Positions 50,367-57,971 of a stretch of DNA of 64,000 nucleotides are shown here, one piece after another. A model generated the notes under the pieces. It worked only from the letters and a program-made list of their open reading frames with translations, was not told where the DNA came from and searched no databases. This stretch comes from Kribbella pittospori (lineage in GTDB: Bacteria; Actinomycetota; Actinomycetes; Propionibacteriales; Kribbellaceae). How positions within the stretch are numbered: the first letter of the stretch is position 1; each line of letters opens with the position of its first letter. The stretch lies in assembly GCF_004331465.1 (NCBI RefSeq), contig NZ_SJKB01000022.1, positions 1 through 64,000 of the forward strand. The letters are read 5' to 3'. The translations under genes and the position numbers were made by a program.

Positions 50367-51518
50367 TCAGGGGCGGGGCGGTCGTGGGTGCCGGTTGGCG
50401 GAGCCGGTGGCGTAGTACGTCTTGCAGACGGTGCCGTCATAGTCGGTGGCGAGCTCCAGCACGGTCTTGCCGTCAGCGGACGGGACCATCGGTGAGCTGT
50501 AGTTGGGGCAGTAGTTGTTGTAAGGGTTGTTGACGGCAACGGGTGCGGGCAGTTCGTACCAGTTCCCGTTCGATCCCTCAGCGTTGGCGAAGATCGTCCG
50601 GCCGTTGTCGGCGGCAACCGATCCGTCGGCGTTCTGCAGGATCTGGCCGATCAGCAGCAGCTTGCCGTTCGGCGCCATCGCGAGCGTTGGTGCATGCGTG
50701 AAGTACTTCCCATCCACGGTCTGCGCGCGGAAGCCCAGCTGGGATGGCGAACCCCAGTTCCAGCCGTCCGGCGACTGCCGGGTGTGGACGACACAGTCGT
50801 ACTGCCCGCCGAGACCGCAGATCTCGTACGACATCACGTACGTCCCACTCGGCAACCGTCGTACGACGGGCATGCCGGGACGATGCCCGAACGTCGGGCT
50901 GGACACCGTCGGCCTCGGGTCCGTCCAGGTGACGCCATCGGTACTGCGGACCTCCATAAGTTTCTGGCTGTGCGCGGGATCGGTCTCGTCCGAGTAGTGA
51001 CAGACCAGCCGGCCGTCGGCCGCGACGGAGAACTCGGGCTCCCACAGCCCGCGGTCGTTCGGGGCATTCGCGCAACTGGACAGGTACGACCAGGTGCGGC
51101 CGACGTCGGTGCTCTTCAGGATCCGCAGCGACATCGGTCGCGCGTCGGCGCCCATCGACGCCGCCCACAGCAACGTCCCGGCCTGCATGCTGCCGATTGC
51201 TGTCGGAAGCTCGAAGAGGGTGGCGCAGCACAGGCCCTTGCCGTCCGCGGCGCCCGAGTCCTCGACGGTGCCGACCTGGGTGAAGTTGGCGCCGTTGTTC
51301 GTGCTCTCGTAGATCGCGCCGACACCGTCCGCGTTGCCCTGGAACGTCACGACACTGGCCATGATCCGGCCATTGGCAGCACCGCTGTGCTCGAGCCGGA
51401 TCGCCCGCGGATACAGGCCGGTGTCATCGCGCAGCAGTTGCCCCGTCGCGGCTTCCGCGGTGCCCGTCGAAACCAGGCAGCCGGCGATGATCGCGAGGAC
51501 GAGGACCAGTCGCCTCAC
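50367..51518 (-). CDS. Secreted BNR-repeat (sialidase-fold) protein
   Basis: A 383-residue secreted protein. GTG 51518 (RRLVLVLAIIAGCLVSTGTA signal peptide) overlaps the previous stop (GTGA). Asp-box-like units include YESTNNGANFTQVG, ILKSTDVGRTWSYLS and EVRSTDGVTWTDPR, spaced as in a beta-propeller. Probably an exo-acting glycoside hydrolase; sialidase activity is not established. Coupled to the DUF4185 protein, so the two likely act on the same extracellular glycan. Confidence 0.75.
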   Translation of the reverse strand: MRRLVLVLAIIAGCLVSTGTAEAATGQLLRDDTGLYPRAIRLEHSGAANGRIMASVVTFQGNADGVGAIYESTNNGANFTQVGTVEDSGAADGKGLCCATLFELPTAIGSMQAGTLLWAASMGADARPMSLRILKSTDVGRTWSYLSSCANAPNDRGLWEPEFSVAADGRLVCHYSDETDPAHSQKLMEVRSTDGVTWTDPRPTVSSPTFGHRPGMPVVRRLPSGTYVMSYEICGLGGQYDCVVHTRQSPDGWNWGSPSQLGFRAQTVDGKYFTHAPTLAMAPNGKLLLIGQILQNADGSVAADNGRTIFANAEGSNGNWYELPAPVAVNNPYNNYCPNYSSPMVPSADGKTVLELATDYDGTVCKTYYATGSANRHPRPPRP

Positions 51519-53041
51519 CGGATCTCCTCGACGACGACGTCGTCCAGTTGCAGCCACACGTCCTGACCGTGGCCGAAGAAGCCGCCGTACAGCTGGACGA
51601 GCGACTCACGCCCGGAGTCGAAGTCCACACTGACCTTGGTGTACGCCGGATGCGCGCCGCCGGTCTCCTGAGCGATGGTCTTGCCGCGAAGCGTGCGGAC
51701 GCCGAGCATCGTCTCGGAGTTGTTCTCCGCGGTCCGCATCCAGGCGGACAGGCGGTACTTGTGATTGGGGCGGACGGCAACGGTCTGCTGGAGCTGGTGC
51801 GCGCCGATCGAGTCCCGGACATACGCGTTGTTGGTTCCGCTGTGGCCCAGGTTGGTGCGGTCGATGCCGCCGCGGCCACTCAGTTGCCAGGGTGCGGTCG
51901 GCGTACTGCCGGTCTGGGCCTCGAAGCCGGGATCGGTGACCAGGTTGGTGACTTGGCCGTCGTCAGTCAGCTTGGTGTGCATCAGGAACACGTTGTATGG
52001 GTCCCACTGCGACATCGTGAAGTAGAGGTCCGGACCGGACGACCAAGGGTGCATGAAAGTCCCGTACAGGCCGGGGTAGTCGGTGCCCTTGACAACAACC
52101 TGCTCGCCGCTCCACGGTCCGGTCAAGGACTTCGCCGAGCGCAGTACGACGGAGGCCCGCGACTCGTCGAGGTACATCATCAGCCACTTGCCCAGGTACG
52201 CGTTGTACTGCACCGAAACCTCGCTGATCGGTCCGACCGCGATCGGCGCGGCGGCCGACTCCTGCGGTGACCAGGTCCGGCCGTCCCAGTAGCGCCAGGC
52301 CTTCTTCTCCAGCACCAGCTTCTCCGGGACGCGGGCGACGTGGGCGTTGCCGAAGCGGCCGTTCGGCGTACCGATCATGTAGACGTAGCCGTTGTCGCGG
52401 GTCAGCGCGACCATCTGGAAGTTGTCGTCCCAGGCCTTGGTGTTCTGCCAGCGCGCGGCCGGGTCCTTGGTCCAGGTCTCGCCGTTGTCGTCGGAGTAGG
52501 CGAAGCCCGAGTAGTTGGTGAACCAGCTTCCGGCGGGACCCCAGTAGTTGACCGACATGTACTGCACGTACTGGCGATTGCCGACCGAGATGCCCGCGGT
52601 CGGGATGACCGTGTGCTCGTCGCGGTCGACCTTCTTGCAGTCCAGGAACTGCTTGGCGTGGCCCGGCCGGTCCTCGGCCGCGGAGTCCAGCGTCATCCCG
52701 TCGGCCAGGTTGCGGTCCTTGCTGCGGAGCAGCAGGTTGCAGCGCCAGTCGATGGTGGCCTGGTCGCCGGTCCCGCCACCCGGCCCGGTCCAGCCGCTGC
52801 CGTAGCTGTCACCGAACGCAGTGAGGATCTCCCCGGATCCGTTGTCCCACAGGATGCCGAGGTCGGTCGCCTTCAGTCCGAACCGGGCCTCGGTGTCGTT
52901 GATCGACTCCGGCCCGGTCAGCTTCGCGATCCGCTCGGCGGGCGACGGCACGGGCGCGGCCTGGGCCGGTGGGGACTGGTCGGCGGGCACCAGGGCCGCT
53001 CCGATCAGGGCAGGGACGAGGAGCAACCATCGTTTCCGCAT
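51515..53041 (-). CDS. Secreted DUF4185 glycoside hydrolase with C-terminal carbohydrate-binding-like domain
   Basis: A 508-residue exported protein (signal MRKRWLLLVPALIGAALVPA). DUF4185 covers about residues 40-365: DLGILWDNGSGEILTAFGDS, WRCNLLLRSKD, DDNFQMVAL and GTFMHPWSSG. Members of this family have been assigned endo-D-arabinanase activity (GH183, established knowledge), so mycobacterial-type arabinan is a candidate substrate. Residues ~370-508 form a CBM-like beta-sandwich (LVTDPGFEAQTGSTPTAPWQ). First gene of the two-gene operon. Confidence 0.78.
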   Translation of the reverse strand: MRKRWLLLVPALIGAALVPADQSPPAQAAPVPSPAERIAKLTGPESINDTEARFGLKATDLGILWDNGSGEILTAFGDSYGSGWTGPGGGTGDQATIDWRCNLLLRSKDRNLADGMTLDSAAEDRPGHAKQFLDCKKVDRDEHTVIPTAGISVGNRQYVQYMSVNYWGPAGSWFTNYSGFAYSDDNGETWTKDPAARWQNTKAWDDNFQMVALTRDNGYVYMIGTPNGRFGNAHVARVPEKLVLEKKAWRYWDGRTWSPQESAAAPIAVGPISEVSVQYNAYLGKWLMMYLDESRASVVLRSAKSLTGPWSGEQVVVKGTDYPGLYGTFMHPWSSGPDLYFTMSQWDPYNVFLMHTKLTDDGQVTNLVTDPGFEAQTGSTPTAPWQLSGRGGIDRTNLGHSGTNNAYVRDSIGAHQLQQTVAVRPNHKYRLSAWMRTAENNSETMLGVRTLRGKTIAQETGGAHPAYTKVSVDFDSGRESLVQLYGGFFGHGQDVWLQLDDVVVEEIR

Positions 53042-53083
53042 GCGTGTCTCCTAGGGCGGGAGGTCAGAGCTCTGGCTGGCCGA

Positions 53084-53129
53084 GAAATCGATTTCCGGTC
53101 ACGTTAACCTCGGTGGTCACGACGGTCAA
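53084..53129 (-). promoter_or_regulatory. Promoter and LacI-type operator of the DUF4185 operon
   Basis: On the minus strand TTGACC (53124-53129), a 17-bp spacer and TAACGT (53101-53106) form a promoter. GAAATCGATTTC (53084-53095), a perfect 12-bp palindrome of LacI type, begins 5 bp beyond the -10, where a repressor would block initiation. Confidence 0.6.
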
Positions 53130-53150
53130 CGGCTGGCGTGTGGTTTACTG

Positions 53151-53270
53151 CCGACTGGTGCGATTCCAGGTGTGACGGTCGGGAGCGATCCCGGGCCCGT
53201 CGGCTCCGCCGGACGGCGGAGTGACCCGGCGACGACCGGGGCCACGCGGTGATACCCCGCCTCAGCTCGG
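53151..53270 (+). ncRNA. Structured leader, candidate degenerate FMN riboswitch
   Basis: Starts with stem-loop CTGG-TGCGATT-CCAG (53155-53169), whose loop matches the FMN riboswitch P2 loop type. GACGGTCGGGAGCGATCCCGG, then a hairpin CTCCGCC/GGCGGAG, then CCGGGGCC (53236-53243) with GGTGATA (53248-53254), follow in the order of FMN riboswitch blocks, but AGTCCGGAT and other invariant segments are missing. A GGACCC/GGGTCC hairpin (53269-53284) precedes the ATG. Resemblance by eye only. Confidence 0.4.
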
Positions 53271-53315
53271 ACCCGTGCGGGTCCCTGGCCGGATCCTTCT
53301 GCCGGAGAGCGAAGC

Positions 53316-54518
53316 ATGTTCACAGGACGAATCGAGCACACCGCCACGGTCGTCGAGGTCACCGACGACGTACTGCGGATCAAGTCCGGACTCACGGTCG
53401 CGCCGGGTGGTGCGGTCTGTGTCGACGGGGTCAGGTTCACCGCGGAGCCGGCCGCCCCCGGCGAACTCCGGGTGACCGTGACCGCCGAGACCCGGCGCCG
53501 TACGACGCTGGACCGCATCACCTCCGGTACGACGGTGCACGTCGAGCTGCCGGTCGCGGTGGGCGACCGGATCGACGGTCACCTGATCCAGGGGCATGTC
53601 GAGGGCGTCGGCAAGGTGCTCCGGGTCGACGACGAACCGGCCGGCCGCCGGGTCTGGATCAGGCCGCCGGACCGGTTGCTCGCCCGGCTGGTGGCGAAGT
53701 CGTCAGTCGGGATCGACGGCGTGAGCATCACCGTCGCCGAGGTGCTGAAGGACCGGTTCTCGGTCGTCCTGGTGCCGAACACGCTGCAGAAGACGAAGCT
53801 CGGGACGCTGGTCGAGGGCGACCGGGTCAACCTGGAGAGCGACCTGCTCGTCCGGATGGCGCGTGAGGGGCATGGGCCCGAGTTGCTGCGAGCGGTCTCG
53901 CAGTTGCCGTGGGCCGGGCAGTTGAGCGGCGAGGTCGGCGTACAGAAGGTGGTTGCGCAGATCGCCGCCGGTGGTGGTGTCGTCGTGTGGGATCCGACGG
54001 CGGAGAGCGAGGGCGATGTGGTCTTCGCCGGTGAACGGTTCCGGCCGGAGGCGATGACCTTCCTGCTCACGCAGGTCTGCGGACACACGACGATTCCGTG
54101 TGCGGCCGACGTACTGGAGCGGTTGGAGATCCCGCCGATGCCGGGTGAGGGCGATCGGCAGCGGACCGCGATGCATGTGTCGGTGGACCTGGCGTCCTCG
54201 TCCGGGACCGGGGTGGCCGCGGCCGAGCGGGCGGCGACGATTCGCCGGCTGGCGTCGCCGGACGCCGTACCGACCGACTTCCTGCGGCCCGGGCATGTGT
54301 TCCCGCTGGCGGCGCGGCCAGGGCTGCTGGCTGAGCGGCAAGGGCACACCGAGGCGACGGTCGCGCTGTGTGTCGCGGCCGGGCTGGCGCCGGTCGGCGT
54401 GTGTTGCGAGGTGATGCGACCGGACGGCGTGATGGCGGGACCGGCCGACCTGGAGCAGTTCGCGCTGCGGTGGGAACTGCCGATGATCGACATCCACGAC
54501 CTGGAGCGCTGGCTGTGA
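53316..54518 (+). CDS. Riboflavin synthase-like / DHBP synthase-like fusion protein
   Basis: 400 residues. The N-terminal half (1-~187) is a two-barrel riboflavin synthase fold (MFTGRIEHTATV, GHLIQGHVEGVG, KSSVGIDGVSITV, VNLESD). The active-site Ser and Cys of the N-barrel are Ala33 and Arg40 (VCVDGVRFTA). The C-terminal half (~208-400) is a RibB-like domain with RPGHVFPL and GHTEATVAL kept, but DDEDRENEGD is replaced by WDPTAESEGD and the RHxSG motif by TQVCG. Normal activities are doubtful; a flavin-analogue or repurposed role is possible. Its stop overlaps a methyltransferase start. Confidence 0.8.
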   Translation: MFTGRIEHTATVVEVTDDVLRIKSGLTVAPGGAVCVDGVRFTAEPAAPGELRVTVTAETRRRTTLDRITSGTTVHVELPVAVGDRIDGHLIQGHVEGVGKVLRVDDEPAGRRVWIRPPDRLLARLVAKSSVGIDGVSITVAEVLKDRFSVVLVPNTLQKTKLGTLVEGDRVNLESDLLVRMAREGHGPELLRAVSQLPWAGQLSGEVGVQKVVAQIAAGGGVVVWDPTAESEGDVVFAGERFRPEAMTFLLTQVCGHTTIPCAADVLERLEIPPMPGEGDRQRTAMHVSVDLASSSGTGVAAAERAATIRRLASPDAVPTDFLRPGHVFPLAARPGLLAERQGHTEATVALCVAAGLAPVGVCCEVMRPDGVMAGPADLEQFALRWELPMIDIHDLERWL

Positions 54519-55213
54519 AGGGCTCCGAGGTGTACGACGATCCGGCGTTCCTGCACGGGTATCGCGAACTGCGGCGGACCGGGCTGGGGTTGAACGACGA
54601 ACTCGAGATTCCCGCGATGGACGCCGTACTGCCACCGGTCGGGGAACTGCGGGTTGTCGATCTCGGGTGTGGTGAAGGTGGTCTGGCGGTCCGGCTCGCG
54701 GAGGCGGGCGCGGACGAGGTGATTGCGGTCGACGCTTCGGAGCAGATGCTGGCAGCGGCGGCTCAGCATCCGGCTGTTCGCTATGTGCGGTCGGACCTGG
54801 CTGCTTTCGATCTGGCGCCGGGGTGTGCGGATCTCGTGGTGAGCAGCATGGCGCTGCACTATGTGGAGGACTTCTCCGGCCTGGTTGCGCGGGTCGCGCG
54901 CTGGCTGACGCCGGGTGGCTCCTTCGCGTTCTCGGTCGAGCATCCGGTCATGACGGCGCCGGTGGTTGCCGCCGACTGCGTCGTGGACGACTACGCCGAC
55001 GAAGGCCTGAGGCAACGATCCTGGTTCGTCGACGGTGTGATCAAGTATCACCGCACGATCGGCTCAACGCTGGCTGCGCTCCGTCGGCACGGTTTCAGCC
55101 TCGACGTGGTCGACGAGCCGCTCCCGACTCCCGACCAGGTCGCCCGGCGCCCGCATCTCGCCATCCACCGTCGCCGGCCGCCTGTGTTGCTGGTCGCGTC
55201 CAGCCTGGGGTGA
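54515..55213 (+). CDS. Class I SAM-dependent methyltransferase
   Basis: A 232-residue Rossmann methyltransferase: VVDLGCGEGGLAVRLAEAGA is motif I, IAVDASEQML motif II, DLVVSSMALHYVED the post-II region. Related to small-molecule (UbiE/MetW-like) methyltransferases. GTG 54515 overlaps the fusion gene stop (GTGA), which decides the start and indicates a shared pathway. The substrate might be the product of the altered riboflavin synthase/RibB protein (inference). Confidence 0.82.
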   Translation: MKGSEVYDDPAFLHGYRELRRTGLGLNDELEIPAMDAVLPPVGELRVVDLGCGEGGLAVRLAEAGADEVIAVDASEQMLAAAAQHPAVRYVRSDLAAFDLAPGCADLVVSSMALHYVEDFSGLVARVARWLTPGGSFAFSVEHPVMTAPVVAADCVVDDYADEGLRQRSWFVDGVIKYHRTIGSTLAALRRHGFSLDVVDEPLPTPDQVARRPHLAIHRRRPPVLLVASSLG

Positions 55214-55297
55214 CCTTCGCCGTGGCGAGCCGTTAGAGTTACCGACTGGAAACATCGGCTGATCGCCGGGGTGGCCCGGCGGGCTCGGAGGATCGAC

Positions 55298-55693
55298 GTG
55301 GCTTTGGGTAGGACATCCCCGCGGGACCTGCCGCTGTTCGCGGATCTGTCCGGACGTGACATCAGGGACATCTTCCGGGCCGGCGAGGAGGTCTCTGTGC
55401 CGGCCGGCTGGTCGCTGATCCTGGAGCAGACCCCGCCGGACGCGGCGTACCTGATCCTGAGCGGTACGGCGGCGGTCCGGGTGAAGGGCGAGGAGATCGC
55501 CGAGCTCGGCCCGGGTGACATCGCCGGCGAGGTCGCGGTCCGGAAGAACACGTTGCGCACGGCAACGGTCACGGCGAAGTCGCGGCTGCAACTGCTGCAC
55601 TTCACCCGGGAGAAGTTCGACGAACTGACCCGCAAGCTGCCCGCGTTCCGGGACGCGATAGACGCCACGATCGTCGAGCGTCGTGGCTCCTGA
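55298..55693 (+). CDS. Stand-alone cyclic nucleotide-binding domain protein
   Basis: A 131-residue Crp-type cNMP-binding domain without an HTH: LILSGTAAVRVKGEEIAELG, then GDIAGEVAVRKNTLRTATVT, which is the phosphate-binding cassette. The cassette has GEVAVRKNTLRTA, close to the FGE-x-ALL-x-PRAA pattern. GTG 55298 follows GGAGG by 6 nt. Immediately upstream of a class III cyclase with overlapping ends, so it may sense the cAMP that enzyme makes. Confidence 0.8.
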   Translation: MALGRTSPRDLPLFADLSGRDIRDIFRAGEEVSVPAGWSLILEQTPPDAAYLILSGTAAVRVKGEEIAELGPGDIAGEVAVRKNTLRTATVTAKSRLQLLHFTREKFDELTRKLPAFRDAIDATIVERRGS

Positions 55694-56738
55694 CCGTCGG
55701 GCTGGGCGCTCGGTGGACAGAGAAGAGAAGGTGGGAGATTCCGGCGTCGTGGTTCCTGATCCTGGCGCCGGGCAGGTGGATCTGGCCGGGATGCAGCGGG
55801 AGTTCGAGCGGGCGTTGCTGGGTGGGGAGCGGAAGTTCACCCGGCTCGAGGTGTCGGAGCGGGCCGGGATCTCCAGCGAGCGGGCCGAGCGGATGTGGCA
55901 CGCGCTCGGGTTCGCGACCGTGCCGGACGACGAGGTCGCCTTCACCGACGACGACGTCGAGGCGCTGAGGCTGGTCGCCGCGCTGGAGGACGACAACTTC
56001 GTCGCCGAGGAGATGGAGTCGTCGCTGGCGCGCAAGCTCGGCCAGACCCAGTCCCGGTTGGCGTCGTGGCAGTCCGCCATGTTCCTGGACTTCCTGGCCG
56101 GCTCGAAGCTGTCCGCGGACGAGGCGATCGAGGTGGCCGGGCAACTGTTGCCCGCGATGGAGCGCCTGCAGACGTACGTGTGGCGGCGTCACCTGGCCGC
56201 CGCGGCCGGGCGCGCGGTGGCCGGCTCCGACGAGCTGGCCCGCGGGATCCGGGCGGTCGGCTTCGCGGACATCGTCAGCTACACGCGGCTGGCCCGGCGG
56301 ATGACCGAGACCGAGCTCGGCCAGCTGATCGAGCGGTTCGAGGGCATGGCCGCGGATGTCGTCGCGCTGAACGGTGGCCGGGTGATCAAGTCGATGGGCG
56401 ACGAGGTCCTGTTCGTCACCGACACCGCCGCCCAGGGCGCGACGGTCGCGCTGGCCCTGCAGGAAGCGGTCACCGCGGCCGAGGACATGCCCGAGCTGCG
56501 GATCGGTCTTTCGTACGGCAGCATCCTGATCCGGCTCGGCGACGTGTACGGCGAGGTCGTCAACCTGGCCGCCCGCCTCACCGCGGAGTGCAAGCCCGGC
56601 CGCGTCCTGGCCGACCGTGAGCTGGCCGCGGCGCTGGACGGCCACCCCGCCTTCCGCCTCCGACGCCTCCGCCGCGTCTCGGTCCGCGGCTATCACCACC
56701 TCGTTCCGTACGCCGTCCAAAGGCCTGGCGCACAATAG
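55683..56738 (+). CDS. Class III adenylate/guanylate cyclase
   Basis: A cyclase of up to 351 residues. The catalytic domain (about 185-345) has metal Asp in GFADIVSYTRLA and GGRVIKSMGDEVLFV with the Lys and Asp that bind purine and metal, plus YGEVVNLAARLT with the transition-state Asn/Arg. The N-terminal helical domain resembles the pH-sensing regulatory domain of mycobacterial Rv1264-type cyclases. The start is uncertain (GTG 55683, overlapping the previous gene, or GTG 55713). Confidence 0.85.
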   Translation: MAPDRRAGRSVDREEKVGDSGVVVPDPGAGQVDLAGMQREFERALLGGERKFTRLEVSERAGISSERAERMWHALGFATVPDDEVAFTDDDVEALRLVAALEDDNFVAEEMESSLARKLGQTQSRLASWQSAMFLDFLAGSKLSADEAIEVAGQLLPAMERLQTYVWRRHLAAAAGRAVAGSDELARGIRAVGFADIVSYTRLARRMTETELGQLIERFEGMAADVVALNGGRVIKSMGDEVLFVTDTAAQGATVALALQEAVTAAEDMPELRIGLSYGSILIRLGDVYGEVVNLAARLTAECKPGRVLADRELAAALDGHPAFRLRRLRRVSVRGYHHLVPYAVQRPGAQ

Positions 56739-56742
56739 TCGG

Positions 56743-57459
56743 GTGCGCAAGATTCTGACGTCGGCCGACCTCGTCCGGGCGAGTGCCGGCGATCCGTTGA
56801 TCGTCTGGGCGGGGCAAGGCTTCAGCGAAGGCGTCCGAGCCTGGTACGAGGGGGACGCGGTGGCCGTGGCGGCGCCGGATCTCTCGAAACGGGATCGACT
56901 CGCTGTCGCCGGGCCTGTGGATGCTGTAGCCGGTTTGGTTTCGCAGGTGTTCGCCGAGGTGGGTCCGACGTACCGCCCTTTTGGTGATGAGCAGTTGCTG
57001 CGGGAACTGGCGGATCGAGTGCCGCGGATGGAGTTCTCGGCGTCGTTCGGCTGGATGGACACGGCCGAGGTGCCGGTCGTGACGACCACGGCAGCCTGGC
57101 TCGACGGCGAGGACGGCGTGGAGGAGCTGCTGACGGAAGCCTCGCCGTCGTCGTACGCGTGGCCTGGGCGTGGCGGCGTACGACGGTGGGCTGCGATGAC
57201 CGCTGACGGTGGTGAGCTGCTGAGTATCGCCGCCGATGCATGGAGTGCACCGGAGGTTGGATTCCTGGCGGGAGTCGCCACCCGGCCCGTTGCTCGGGGC
57301 AAGGGTTTGTCGCGGCAGGTGTGCGGCTTCGTGACCGCTGAGCTGGTCAAACGGCATGGACGCGCGGCGCTGATGGTGGACGGCGACAACGCTGCCGCGA
57401 TCGCGGTCTACCGGCGACTCGGCTACACGTACCGCACCGTCGCCGCAGCCCATCTCTGA
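56743..57459 (+). CDS. GNAT N-acetyltransferase
   Basis: A 238-residue protein. GTG 56743 (RKILTSADLVRASAGDP). The C-terminal GNAT domain (about 150-238) has GFLAGVATRPVARGKGLSRQ and ALMVDGDNAAAIAVYRRLGY, the acetyl-CoA and terminal motifs. The N-terminal half is not a recognised domain. Begins 4 bp after the cyclase stop. Substrate unknown. Confidence 0.75.
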   Translation: MRKILTSADLVRASAGDPLIVWAGQGFSEGVRAWYEGDAVAVAAPDLSKRDRLAVAGPVDAVAGLVSQVFAEVGPTYRPFGDEQLLRELADRVPRMEFSASFGWMDTAEVPVVTTTAAWLDGEDGVEELLTEASPSSYAWPGRGGVRRWAAMTADGGELLSIAADAWSAPEVGFLAGVATRPVARGKGLSRQVCGFVTAELVKRHGRAALMVDGDNAAAIAVYRRLGYTYRTVAAAHL

Positions 57460-57909
57460 TCAGTCGGGCAGGTCGGCGATCCGGGTCGAAATCCGCTCCA
57501 GTACTGCGAGTTCGTCAGCGCTGAGGTGATCGATGAACCGTCCGCGGACCGAGTCGAGGTGACCCGGCGCGGCCTCGGCGAGGACCTCGAATCCCTGGTC
57601 GGTCAAGTGATAGATCGAGCCGCGGGCGTCGGACGGATCCGGCTCCCGCTCGATCAGCCCCCGGGCCTCCATCCTGGCCGCGTGGTGCGACAGCCGGCTG
57701 CGCGACCACTGCATCTTCTCCGCGAAGTCCTTCAGTCCCCAGCGCCGGTCCGGCTTCTCCGAGAGCGTGCTCAGCACCTCGTAGTCGGCGGTCGAGAGAC
57801 CGAGCTGGTTCAGGTCCCGGGCCAGCCGCGACGGTACGACGGTCAGCAGCCGGCGGACCGCCCGCCATGCGCGCTCTTCGTCGGTGCTCAGCCATCGGGT
57901 TCCGGTCAC
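57460..57909 (-). CDS. MarR-family regulator
   Basis: A 149-residue winged-helix repressor: LSTADYEVLSTLSEKPDRRW, KDFAEKMQWSRSRLSHHAAR recognition helix, and ARGLIEREPDPSDARGSIYH wing. GTG 57909 lies within a few bases of where transcription from TAGGAT (57914-57919, minus strand) would start, so a leaderless mRNA is likely. Divergent from the FMN reductase-GNAT gene with twin operators between; probably represses both. Confidence 0.87.
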   Translation of the reverse strand: MTGTRWLSTDEERAWRAVRRLLTVVPSRLARDLNQLGLSTADYEVLSTLSEKPDRRWGLKDFAEKMQWSRSRLSHHAARMEARGLIEREPDPSDARGSIYHLTDQGFEVLAEAAPGHLDSVRGRFIDHLSADELAVLERISTRIADLPD

Positions 57910-57922
57910 GGGCCGATCCTAC

Positions 57923-57940
57923 TCTTTGACGTGTCAAAGA
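57923..57940. promoter_or_regulatory. MarR operator 1
   Basis: TCTTTGAC-GT-GTCAAAGA, an 18-bp element with perfect 8-bp arms. It contains the -35 (TTGACG, 57926-57931) of the plus-strand promoter whose -10 is TACGCT (57949-57954) after a 17-bp spacer. Confidence 0.85.
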
Positions 57941-57953
57941 TGGCGAGCTACGC

Positions 57954-57971
57954 TCTTTGACGTGTCAAAGA
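57954..57971. promoter_or_regulatory. MarR operator 2, covering the start codon
   Basis: An identical copy of the 18-bp operator, 31 bp (about three helix turns) from the first. It includes the presumed transcription start and the GTG start codon (57962) of the FMN reductase gene. Confidence 0.85.
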
